A stretch of 64,000 nt of DNA from Pseudomonas sp. RIT623 (GTDB lineage: Bacteria; Pseudomonadota; Gammaproteobacteria; Pseudomonadales; Pseudomonadaceae). Where the stretch lies: assembly GCF_004519305.1 (NCBI RefSeq), contig NZ_SOZA01000002.1, positions 62,001-126,000 of the forward strand, given 5' to 3'. Shown here one piece after another: positions 24,680 to 32,754 of this stretch (positions within the stretch are counted from its first letter, which is position 1; each line of letters opens with the position of its first letter). The translations under genes and the position numbers were made by a program. A model generated the notes under the pieces. The model ran no database searches. It saw nothing but the letters and a program-made list of their open reading frames with translations, and was not told the DNA's origin.

Positions 24680-27600
24680 ATGGATGACAGCCTGCACGCC
24701 GCCCGCCAGGGCGATCTGATCCTGCACCCGCCGTTGATGGCCGAGCTGGTGAGCGCTCTGAGCGAAGCGGTCATCTATGCAGCGGCCACCGCCGCCGTGG
24801 CCGCCGCCATCGCGGGCACGGTGGTGGCGGTGGTCGGTACCGGTGGCGCTGCCGCCACGCTGACGCCGCTGATCGCTGGCGCCTTGGTTAGCGCCGCCAG
24901 CATGTTGCCCACGGGCAACGAGAAGAGCATTGGCGAGCGCATCACCGACTTCAGCGACTGGATCGGCAACTCGATGTTCGCGCCGGAACCGTACGGTACG
25001 ATCGAAACGGGTTCGCCCAATACTCGGGTCAACGGGATGCGCGCGGCGCGGGCGGCTGGTGTCAGTACCGGGCCAGCCACGGCTGGCTCTGGCGAGCCCG
25101 CGGCCGAGCCGTCGGTGCTGGAGACCGTCGGCGCCTACGCCATGGCTGCCGGCACCCTGCTATTGCCGGTACTCGGCATGGCGTCGGCCATCCATGACAT
25201 CTTCAACCCTCCGGTGACCACGCCTGCGGACCCGAACACCGACCCCAGACCTCACGACAAGGCGGTCTGCAGCAAGCATCCGCCCATGCCCGAACAGTTC
25301 GTCGCGCAGGGCTCGGGCAAGGTCTTCATCAATGGCCAACCCGCTGCCCGCGTCGGTGACAAGACCACCTGCGACGGCCCGATCGGCATGACGTTCTCGC
25401 CCAACGTGCGCATCGGCGGCAAGACCATGACCGTGCGCGACATCCGCGACGGCAAGAGCGCACTGGCGAAAGTCTTCGGCCTGGTGGCCGGCATGCTCAT
25501 CGCCCGCAAAGGCACGCCTAAATCTGGCAGGGCCTGTACCATCGGCAACCCGGTGCTGCCCTCCACCGGTGCCAAGCTGCAGGAGGGCGCGCAGGATGTC
25601 GATTTCGACCTGCCGGCGCTGGTACCGATCGAGTGGGCACGCACTTATCACAGCGCCGACTTGCGTGATGACGGCCTGTTCGGCCGGGGCTGGAGCGTGC
25701 CCTATGAAGTGCGCATAGAACGTGTCGCCCATCCCGAAGGCGGCGAATTGTGGATCTATGTGGACGAAGTGGGCAACCGCCTGGAGCTGGGGCAGTTACA
25801 GCCCGGCAGTGCTTTCGTCAGCATGCTCGACGGCCTGGCCTTCTTCCATCAGGACGCCGGCATCACCGTCGTCGAGGACATTCATGCCGGCCGTTATCAG
25901 GTGTTCCAGACCGACCCCGTCCAGCCGCGACGCTCGCGGCTGGTCAAGCTGGGTGACCGCAACCTGAACGAGTTGCTGCTGTTCTACGACGATGAGGGGC
26001 GGCTTCAGTTTCTCGGTGACACGTTCGGCCGCACCTTCATCGAGTTGCGCTACGCCGATAGCCGCAGCCGCCGCGTCGTCGATATCCAGCGTCTTTACCT
26101 GCAACCTGGCGAGCGCTTCGAGGTCGAGCGTCGGGAAACACTGGTCAGCTATCGCTACAGCGCAGGCCAGCAGTTGACCGCGGTGCTCGACGCGCAAGCC
26201 CAGGTGGTGCGCCAGTTCAGCTATGACGACAATGGGCTGATGGCCAGTCATACGCTGCCCAGTGGTGCTGTGCGTCACTATCAATGGGCACGTTTCGAGG
26301 TGCCCATCCAGAAACCGCAGGTCAGTTACCCTGAGGATGGCCGCTATCGCATGCCATCTCTGCTGGAGCCGCAGGCCGAGCATGAGTGGCGGGTGGTCCG
26401 GCACTGGGGCAGCGACGGCCAGGAGTACCGCTTCGAGTACGACCTGGCGCGCGGCCTGACCCAGGTGATCGATGGCCTGGGCCGCGAAAACCACTACTAC
26501 TGGGGACCTCACCACGAGATCTACCGGCACATCGACCCGCTGGGCCGGATATGGCAGGAGGACCTGCCAGGTGGCATGCCGTTGCGCCTGATCGACCCCC
26601 AGGGCGGCGAGTGGCATTACAGCTACGATGGATTGGGACGGCTGATTGCCAGTCGCGATCCGCTGGGGCGCATCGAAAGCATCACCTACACCGACCACTG
26701 GGCCTTGCCGCTAGCCATCACCGACCGCGGCGGACACACGACGCGCAGGTCCTATGACCGCCATGGCAACCTGCTCGGCGAACGCGATCCGCTGGGACAC
26801 CAAACCCACTACCGCTATGACCGCCAGGGGCGGCTGGTACAAGTGACCGATGCCTTGGGCAAGCAACGGCATCTGCACTGGAACGACCAAGGCCAGTTGC
26901 TCGACCACCGCGACTGCTCCGGCCAGCAGACCCGCTACCGCTACGATGCCCGCGGCAACCTGTGCGAAACCTTGAATGCCAGGGACGAGCGTGAACAGTT
27001 TCGCCATGATCGGCGTGGCTACCTGGTCGAGTATGAAGCCGCCGACGGCCGCGTTGACCGCTACCAACGGGATGCCGCCGGGCAGGTGGTGAGCCACACC
27101 GACCCTGGCAACAACGTCACACGCTGGCACTACGACGGTAGCGGGCGTCTGCTCCAGCGTACCGATGCCTTGGGCATGACAGTGCGGCTGAGTTATGACG
27201 CCTATGGTCGATTGCAGCAACTGACCAACCCGAATGATGAGCACTACCGTTTCGAATGGGACGCCCTCGATCGCCAGGTCTCCCAACAGAACCTGGACGG
27301 CAGCGGGCTCAGCTTCGAGTATGGCGTGACGGACGCGGTTCGCACGGTCTGGCACCACCCCTCTGCCGAAGTCGAGCCACCGCTGACCACTACCGCGCCG
27401 ACGGCCAACAGCATGGCCCAGCGCCTGGACTACGAACACGATGCAGCCGGCCGCCTGCTGCGCAAGCGCAGTGCCGATGGTGTTACAGACTACGCCTACG
27501 ATGCCGCCGACAACCTGGTGTCGATCACCTTCAGCAACACCGCCGGTGAACGCCAGCAACTGAACTTTCGCCATGACGCCCTGGGCCAACTGTTGGCTGA

Positions 27601-29200
27601 AAGCCACCCCGAAGGCGAATTGCGGTACAGCCATGACGAACTGGGCAACCTGCAGACCCTGACCCTCCCGGACAACCGGCGCATCAACCACCTCTACTAC
27701 GGCAGTGGCCACCTGCATCAGCTCAACCTCGATGGCAAGCTGATCTGTGACTTCGAGCGCGACAGCTTGCATGAAGAAGTGTTGCGGACCCAGGGACGCC
27801 TGCAGACCCGCACCCGCCGCGACAATGCCGGGCGCATCATCCAGCGTGCGCAGTACCTGGGCACGGCGACGGCCGCCGAACTTCCCCTGTTAGCCAGGGA
27901 CTACCACTACGATGCCAGCGACAACCTGGTCGCCCAGGTGGTCACCGACTATCCGGGCGCAAGCCATGGCACTGGTCGGCAGCGCAGCACCCATTACGCC
28001 TACGGCCCGACCCAACGCATCCACGCTGCCTGGCATCGCGAGCTTGGCCAGACCAATGGCCTGGTCGAGGCCTACGCCTACGATCACGCTGGCAACCTGC
28101 AGGACACCCGCGATACTGGCACTTCAGCCAGGCACGACCGCGTCCATGCGCACCAGGACTGCCGTTACCGCTACGACCGGTTCGGCCGCCTCAGCGAAAA
28201 ACGCAGTGGCCGTCACCTGACCCAACGGTTCGAGTACGACGCCGAGCAGCGCTTGATCCGTGTCCACCAGCAGCGTGGCCCGGTGCGCGAGCGGGTCGAA
28301 TTCGCCTACGACCCGCTTGGCCGTCGTACCGGCAAGGCCCTCTATCGCGAGGGTAACGCAGAGGCCATCAGCCAGACCCGCTTCCACTGGCAAGGGGTGC
28401 GTCTGCTCCAGGAGGTCCAGGACGGCAAGCCAAGCCTCTACCTTTACGCCGATGCCGACAGTCATGTGCCGGTTGCCCGTATCGATGGGGTGCCCGGCAG
28501 CGAAGAGGTGTTCTACTTCCACACCAATCTGGCCGGGCTGGCGGAGCAGCTCACGGACGCTGAAGGCACAACGGTCTGGCGCGCCGCACATGAGGTCTGG
28601 GGCAGGTTCATCGACGAGTGGCGCCACCCTGGGCAGTCCAGGCAGCAGAACCTGCACTTCGCCGGGCAGTACGTCGACCGCGAGACCGGTCTGCATTACA
28701 ACACCTTCCGTTTTTATGACCCGGACATCGGCCGTTACACCCAGCCTGACCCGATCAATCTCCAGGGCGGGCTGAACGTCTACTTGTACGCGCCGAATCC
28801 GCTGGCATGGATAGACCCACTGGGCTGGTGCAAGATCGCCAACAAGATTTCCGGCGACCTGCGCGAGGCCAAGATCCACAAGATCCTCAAGGCCATGTTC
28901 GGCAAGAAGAATGTGCTCAAGCAGCGCCATCTGCGCAATGCCGACGGCAAGATCGTCAGCCTGGTGGACGACGCCATCGAGATCGGCAAGGTCAAGGGAT
29001 CACGCATTCTCGATTTCGTGGTCAAGACCAAGGATGGCAGGTGGCGTGCGATCGAGGTCACCAGCGGGACCGCGCCCAAGGGCGTGCAACGGGCGAAGGA
29101 AGCCACCATTCGCGCCAACGGCGGTACCTATGTGCGTATCCCGGGGAGCAAGAAAGTGGTCGAGGTTGACGACATGTCACGTATCATCCGCATCGATTGA
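24680..29200 (+). CDS. PAAR-Rhs toxin protein (type VI secretion effector) with nuclease-like tip
   Basis: 1506-residue polymorphic toxin. The N terminus has a prePAAR motif (AARQGDLILHPP) and an Ala/Gly-rich transmembrane hairpin (about 30-75). A PAAR domain follows (about 190-260, GSGKVFINGQPAARVGD), then a DUF6531-type segment and many YD repeats forming the Rhs shell (about 370-1340). The shell ends at the core-cleavage signature DPINLQGGLNVYLYA...DPLGW. The variable tip is the last 123 residues. It has ILDFVV...WRAIEVTS followed by QRAKE, spacing like a PD-(D/E)xK nuclease but with Thr where Lys is usual, so the toxin class is tentative. No VgrG or T6SS core gene is in the window: it is an orphan cassette. 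Confidence 0.9.
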   Translation: MDDSLHAARQGDLILHPPLMAELVSALSEAVIYAAATAAVAAAIAGTVVAVVGTGGAAATLTPLIAGALVSAASMLPTGNEKSIGERITDFSDWIGNSMFAPEPYGTIETGSPNTRVNGMRAARAAGVSTGPATAGSGEPAAEPSVLETVGAYAMAAGTLLLPVLGMASAIHDIFNPPVTTPADPNTDPRPHDKAVCSKHPPMPEQFVAQGSGKVFINGQPAARVGDKTTCDGPIGMTFSPNVRIGGKTMTVRDIRDGKSALAKVFGLVAGMLIARKGTPKSGRACTIGNPVLPSTGAKLQEGAQDVDFDLPALVPIEWARTYHSADLRDDGLFGRGWSVPYEVRIERVAHPEGGELWIYVDEVGNRLELGQLQPGSAFVSMLDGLAFFHQDAGITVVEDIHAGRYQVFQTDPVQPRRSRLVKLGDRNLNELLLFYDDEGRLQFLGDTFGRTFIELRYADSRSRRVVDIQRLYLQPGERFEVERRETLVSYRYSAGQQLTAVLDAQAQVVRQFSYDDNGLMASHTLPSGAVRHYQWARFEVPIQKPQVSYPEDGRYRMPSLLEPQAEHEWRVVRHWGSDGQEYRFEYDLARGLTQVIDGLGRENHYYWGPHHEIYRHIDPLGRIWQEDLPGGMPLRLIDPQGGEWHYSYDGLGRLIASRDPLGRIESITYTDHWALPLAITDRGGHTTRRSYDRHGNLLGERDPLGHQTHYRYDRQGRLVQVTDALGKQRHLHWNDQGQLLDHRDCSGQQTRYRYDARGNLCETLNARDEREQFRHDRRGYLVEYEAADGRVDRYQRDAAGQVVSHTDPGNNVTRWHYDGSGRLLQRTDALGMTVRLSYDAYGRLQQLTNPNDEHYRFEWDALDRQVSQQNLDGSGLSFEYGVTDAVRTVWHHPSAEVEPPLTTTAPTANSMAQRLDYEHDAAGRLLRKRSADGVTDYAYDAADNLVSITFSNTAGERQQLNFRHDALGQLLAESHPEGELRYSHDELGNLQTLTLPDNRRINHLYYGSGHLHQLNLDGKLICDFERDSLHEEVLRTQGRLQTRTRRDNAGRIIQRAQYLGTATAAELPLLARDYHYDASDNLVAQVVTDYPGASHGTGRQRSTHYAYGPTQRIHAAWHRELGQTNGLVEAYAYDHAGNLQDTRDTGTSARHDRVHAHQDCRYRYDRFGRLSEKRSGRHLTQRFEYDAEQRLIRVHQQRGPVRERVEFAYDPLGRRTGKALYREGNAEAISQTRFHWQGVRLLQEVQDGKPSLYLYADADSHVPVARIDGVPGSEEVFYFHTNLAGLAEQLTDAEGTTVWRAAHEVWGRFIDEWRHPGQSRQQNLHFAGQYVDRETGLHYNTFRFYDPDIGRYTQPDPINLQGGLNVYLYAPNPLAWIDPLGWCKIANKISGDLREAKIHKILKAMFGKKNVLKQRHLRNADGKIVSLVDDAIEIGKVKGSRILDFVVKTKDGRWRAIEVTSGTAPKGVQRAKEATIRANGGTYVRIPGSKKVVEVDDMSRIIRID

Positions 29201-29211
29201 CAGGAGCCGAA

Positions 29212-29535
29212 ATGAAGATCATACGCTACAGCTACCCGGCCATGCTGGCCAGCAGCAAGAACACCAGCTACCGCACCCAGGCCACGCACATGACCCAGGT
29301 GCTGATGCGTTTTCTGGTGGACAACGCGCTGTTGACCGAGAGCCCATACCGCGCCGACGGCTCGCTCGACGAACAATTCGAAGTGACCAAGGCCAACCTG
29401 ACCGAGGACGGCAACCAGTTGTTCAAGCTGTACTTCCCCAAGTGGTCGAACCGCATTGACCGCGGTGGCAGCCCGGATGACATCAAGGCCCTGGTCAATG
29501 GCCTGGCCAAGATCAGGTCCGCCGCGCAGGAATGA
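29212..29535 (+). CDS. candidate immunity protein for the Rhs toxin
   Basis: 107-residue, probably cytoplasmic protein of no family I recognise. It starts 11 bases after the Rhs stop with a CAGGAG ribosome-binding site. Small genes in this position are nearly always the cognate immunity gene. Sequence features are a Ser/Thr/Tyr-rich N terminus (MKIIRYSYPAMLASS), a charged middle and a helical C terminus (DIKALVNGLAKIRSAAQ). No signal peptide, consistent with protection from a toxin acting in the cytoplasm. Confidence 0.75.
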   Translation: MKIIRYSYPAMLASSKNTSYRTQATHMTQVLMRFLVDNALLTESPYRADGSLDEQFEVTKANLTEDGNQLFKLYFPKWSNRIDRGGSPDDIKALVNGLAKIRSAAQE

Positions 29536-29543
29536 ACCGCCGC

Positions 29544-29909
29544 TCAACCGAGCAGCAGCTCCACGCGCCCCCCGTTCAGGCGCACTGGCCATACCCGCAG
29601 CGCCTGCCCGGACTGCTCCAGGCAACGACCGCTGGCCAGGCAAAAGTGCTGCTTGTATAGCGGTGCCGCGACCACCACATGCCCCTGCAGATTACCCACC
29701 AGTCCGCGGCCGATAATGTTCGCCCCGGATCGCGGGTCACGGTTTTCGACTGCGTACAATTCCCGTCCCTGCCCCGGCAGGTAGAACAACGCCACCTGCT
29801 CGCCGGCATGCCACACCACCACCCCGGAATCGGCCACCAGGTCATGGGCAGCGCACACACTGTGCCAGGTGGTCTCGGATTGCACAGCCCTGTTGCTCTG
29901 GTTCATCAC
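29544..29909 (-). CDS. nirD: assimilatory nitrite reductase small subunit NirD
   Basis: 121-residue small subunit of NADH-dependent nitrite reductase, with a Rieske-like fold. The usual Rieske cysteine/histidine pairs are absent, as is normal for NirD. Family segments are VALFYLPGQGRELYAVENRDP and the PLYKQHFCLASGRCLE region. Its ATG overlaps the nirB stop by 4 bases, so the two are translationally coupled. It converges on the Rhs immunity gene with 8 bases between stops. Confidence 0.92.
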   Translation of the reverse strand: MMNQSNRAVQSETTWHSVCAAHDLVADSGVVVWHAGEQVALFYLPGQGRELYAVENRDPRSGANIIGRGLVGNLQGHVVVAAPLYKQHFCLASGRCLEQSGQALRVWPVRLNGGRVELLLG

Positions 29910-32458
29910 ACAGCCTCCTCATGGGTCGGAATCAGGTGCAGCGGCGCCACCGGGCGGCGCTGGCCGCGCTCGCGGACGAAGTGCACGTCGGGGTCGGCGC
30001 GCTGGTCATTGACGAAGGTACGGAAGCGCTTGAGTTTTTCCGGGTCGCTCAAGGCATTGGCCCATTCACACTGGTACTGCTCGACCACATGCTGCATCTG
30101 CGCCTCGAGCTCGCTCGCCAGGCCCAGGCTGTCATCGATCACCACCTGCTTGAGGTAGTCCAGGCCACCCTCGAGGTTTTCCCGCCACACCGAGGTGCGC
30201 TGCAGCTTGTCGGCGGTGCGGATGTAGAACATCAGCACGCGGTCGATCAGCCGTACCAGGGTCTCGTCGTCCAGGTCGGTGGCGAACAGCTCGGCGTGGC
30301 GCGGGCGCATGCCGCCATTGCCGCACACGTAGAGGTTCCAGCCCTTGTCGGTGGCGATCACGCCGATGTCCTTGCTCTGCGCCTCGGCGCATTCGCGGGT
30401 GCAGCCGGACACCGCGAACTTGAGCTTGTGCGGCGAGCGCAAGCCCTTGTAGCGGTCCTCCAGGCGCAGGGCCATGGCCACGCTGTCTTGCACGCCGTAG
30501 CGGCACCAGGTGCTGCCGACGCAGGACTTCACCGTGCGCGTCGACTTGCCGTAGGCGTGCCCGGTTTCAAAGCCTGCGGCGATCAGTTCGCCCCAGATCA
30601 GCGGCAGCTCGTGCAACTGCGCGCCGAACAGGTCGATACGCTGGCCGCCGGTGATCTTGGTGTAGAGGTCGTATTTTTTCGCCACCTGGCCGATCACGAT
30701 CAGCTTGTCCGGTGTGATCTCGCCACCGGGAATGCGCGGCACCACCGAGTAGGTGCCGTTCTTCTGCATGTTGGCCATGAAGGTGTCGTTGGTGTCCTGC
30801 AACGGCACCAGCGCCGGGTCCATGATCGGCTGGTTCCAGCACGAGGCGAGGATATTGCCCACTGCCGGCTTGCAGATGTCGCAGCCGACATGGCCCTGGC
30901 CGTGGCGGGCGAGCAGGTCGCCGAAGGTGCGGATGCCTTCGACCCGCACCAGGGCGTAGAGCTCCTGGCGGGTGTAGGCGAAGTGCTCGCACAGGCTTTT
31001 GTCCACGCTCACGCCGCGGGCGCTCAGCTCGTGCTCGACCACCTGCTTGAGCAGTGCCGCGCAACCACCGCAACCGCTGGCGGCCTTGGTGCTGGCCTTG
31101 ACCGCGGCGAGGTCGGCGCAGCCGCCGTCGATGGCGGCGCACACCGCGCCCTTGCTGACGTTGTGGCATGAGCAGAGGGTCGCGGCGGCAGGCAAGGCGT
31201 CGGCACCCAGGGCGGGCGCGCCGCCGCCTTGGGGCAGGATCAAGGTAGCCGGATCGACCGGCAGCCTGATGCCGTTCTGGGCGTATTGCAGCAAGGTGTC
31301 GTAGTAGCTGTTGTCACCCACCAGCACGGCGCCGAGCACTTGCTTGCCGCTGGCATCCACCACCAGCCGCCGGTACGAGGCACTGGCCTCGTCGATGAAG
31401 CGGTAGCTGCGCGCGCCCGGCGTGACGCCCTGGGCGTCGCCGATCGAGCCGACATCGACGCCCAGCAGCTTGAGCTTGGTCGACAGGTCGGCGCCGCTGA
31501 ACCCGTTCACCGCCTCGCCCATCAGCAGTGCCGCCAGGTTGCGCGCCATGGCGTAGCCCGGCGCGACCAGGCCGAACACGCTGCCGTTCCACGAGGCACA
31601 TTCGCCGATGGCGAAGATCCGCGGGTCGCTGGAGCGGCAGTGGTTGTCGATCACCACGCCGCCGCGGGCGGCGACCTCCAGGCCGCAGGCGCGACCGAGG
31701 GCGTCCTGCGGGCGGATACCGGCGGAGAACACCACCAGGTCGGTTTCCAGGTGCTCGCCGCCGTCGAAGTTCATCCGGTAGCGGTACTGCTCGCCCGCGC
31801 TGATCGACTGGGTGGCGCGGGCCAGGTGCACGCCGACGCCCAGCGCCTCGATGCGCGCGCGCAATGCAGCGCCGCCTTCGCCGTCGAGCTGCACCGGCAT
31901 CAACCGTGGGGCGAACTCCACCACATGGGCTTCCAGGCCCAAAGACTTGAGAGCGTTGGCCGCCTCCAGGCCGAGCAGGCCACCACCGACCACCACGCCA
32001 CGGCGGGCATCGCTGGCGGCGGCGCGGATCGCGTCGAGGTCGTCGAGGGTGCGGTAGACCAGCCGTGCATCGCCGCTGGAGCCCTCGATAGGTGGCACGA
32101 ACGGGTAGGAGCCGGTGGCCAGGATCAGTTGGTCATAGCCGTAGCGACCTGCGTCGGTGACCAGCTCCTGACGCTGGCGGTCTATCGCCACTACCGCTTC
32201 GCCCAGGTGCAGGTGCACGCCGTTGTCCGGGTAATAGCCTGGCGCGCACAGGGCCAGGGTCTCGGCGCAACTGCCAGTGAAGTACTCCGACAGGTGGACC
32301 CGGTCGTAGGCGCGCTGGCGTTCCTCGCCAAACACATGCAACTCGAAGCGGGCCAGGGCGCCGCGCTCGATCAGTTGCTCGACGCAGTGATGGCCGACCA
32401 TGCCATTGCCGACGATGACCAATCGTGGTCGTTGTGCCTCGTTCGCTGTTGCCTGCAT
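29906..32458 (-). CDS. nirB: assimilatory nitrite reductase large subunit NirB
   Basis: 850-residue NAD(P)H nitrite reductase that turns nitrite into ammonium in the cytoplasm. The domain order is FAD/NAD-binding oxidoreductase (1-300, VIVGNGMVGHHCVEQL and GVVVGGGLLGLE), a BFD-type [2Fe-2S] domain with CSCHNV near 430 and CGGC near 463, then the sulfite/nitrite reductase core. The core has siroheme-[4Fe-4S] cysteines in CVGSTWC near 649 and SGCTREC near 686. The leader is controlled by a sigma-54 promoter and a probable NasT antitermination element. nirD follows with overlap. Confidence 0.96.
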   Translation of the reverse strand: MQATANEAQRPRLVIVGNGMVGHHCVEQLIERGALARFELHVFGEERQRAYDRVHLSEYFTGSCAETLALCAPGYYPDNGVHLHLGEAVVAIDRQRQELVTDAGRYGYDQLILATGSYPFVPPIEGSSGDARLVYRTLDDLDAIRAAASDARRGVVVGGGLLGLEAANALKSLGLEAHVVEFAPRLMPVQLDGEGGAALRARIEALGVGVHLARATQSISAGEQYRYRMNFDGGEHLETDLVVFSAGIRPQDALGRACGLEVAARGGVVIDNHCRSSDPRIFAIGECASWNGSVFGLVAPGYAMARNLAALLMGEAVNGFSGADLSTKLKLLGVDVGSIGDAQGVTPGARSYRFIDEASASYRRLVVDASGKQVLGAVLVGDNSYYDTLLQYAQNGIRLPVDPATLILPQGGGAPALGADALPAAATLCSCHNVSKGAVCAAIDGGCADLAAVKASTKAASGCGGCAALLKQVVEHELSARGVSVDKSLCEHFAYTRQELYALVRVEGIRTFGDLLARHGQGHVGCDICKPAVGNILASCWNQPIMDPALVPLQDTNDTFMANMQKNGTYSVVPRIPGGEITPDKLIVIGQVAKKYDLYTKITGGQRIDLFGAQLHELPLIWGELIAAGFETGHAYGKSTRTVKSCVGSTWCRYGVQDSVAMALRLEDRYKGLRSPHKLKFAVSGCTRECAEAQSKDIGVIATDKGWNLYVCGNGGMRPRHAELFATDLDDETLVRLIDRVLMFYIRTADKLQRTSVWRENLEGGLDYLKQVVIDDSLGLASELEAQMQHVVEQYQCEWANALSDPEKLKRFRTFVNDQRADPDVHFVRERGQRRPVAPLHLIPTHEEAV

Positions 32459-32484
32459 AGCCGTTCCTCGCTCACGGAAAACGC

Positions 32485-32520
32485 AAAAAGGCGCCTGGAG
32501 CCGAAGCTCCAGGCGCCTTT
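32485..32520 (-). terminator. leader terminator upstream of nirB (NasT-type attenuator)
   Basis: On the minus strand AAAGGCGCCTGGAG pairs with CTCCAGGCGCCTTT around a 6-base loop closed as a UUCG tetraloop, followed by TT. The hairpin ends 26 bases before the nirB start, inside its leader, so it must be read through for expression. Its 5' arm overlaps the P2 hairpin at 32510-32525. Confidence 0.85.
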
Positions 32521-32525
32521 GCCTG
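32510..32525 (-). promoter_or_regulatory. P2 hexaloop hairpin of the nirB leader
   Basis: CAGGC and GCCTG form a 5-bp stem around the hexaloop AAAGGC, with A at loop position 1 and G at position 4 as required for ANTAR proteins. It shares 11 bases with the terminator, so the two structures are mutually exclusive. Confidence 0.75.
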
Positions 32526-32549
32526 TACTCATCAGTTGGGGGCCCTGGA

Positions 32550-32565
32550 CGATCGCCGTTGATCG
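32550..32565 (-). promoter_or_regulatory. P1 hexaloop hairpin of the nirB leader
   Basis: CGATC and GATCG form a 5-bp stem around the hexaloop AACGGC (A at position 1, G at position 4). It begins about 13 bases after the predicted transcription start and 24 bases before P2. Confidence 0.75.
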
Positions 32566-32589
32566 GGGGGCTGTTGTCGCTGGATCAAA

Positions 32590-32604
32590 GCAGGGACTGT
32601 GCCA
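32590..32604 (-). promoter_or_regulatory. sigma-54 promoter of nirBD
   Basis: On the minus strand TGGCACAGTCCCTGC matches the -24/-12 consensus, with GG and GC separated by exactly 10 bases. It predicts a transcription start near 32578, about 120 bases before nirB. This fits nitrogen control through NtrC. Confidence 0.75.
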
Positions 32605-32671
32605 ATTGCCTGGAACTGAATGAGCCAGTGCCAGCGGCGAACCCCAGGGCCGGCGTATCCGCGGCCTTCCT

Positions 32672-32695
32672 TCGCGGGGCAAGCCCGCGCCCACG
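32672..32695. repeat. single REP-like unit, GGGGCAAGCCC type
   Basis: CGCGGGGCAAGCCCGCGCCCAC lies between the nirB promoter and the end of the nitrate reductase gene. It is related to the copies at 1355 and 63244. Confidence 0.6.
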
Positions 32696-32754
32696 TAACG
32701 TCCAGCAGCGGCAAAACGAACCATCCCGGTGCGGCGCTCACCACACTGGTGCGC

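Noticed and set aside
25600-28800. Repeat-rich DNA that might be a tandem array or CRISPR
   Set aside because: The repetition is at protein level (YD repeats of an Rhs shell), with no regular DNA repeat-spacer pattern.
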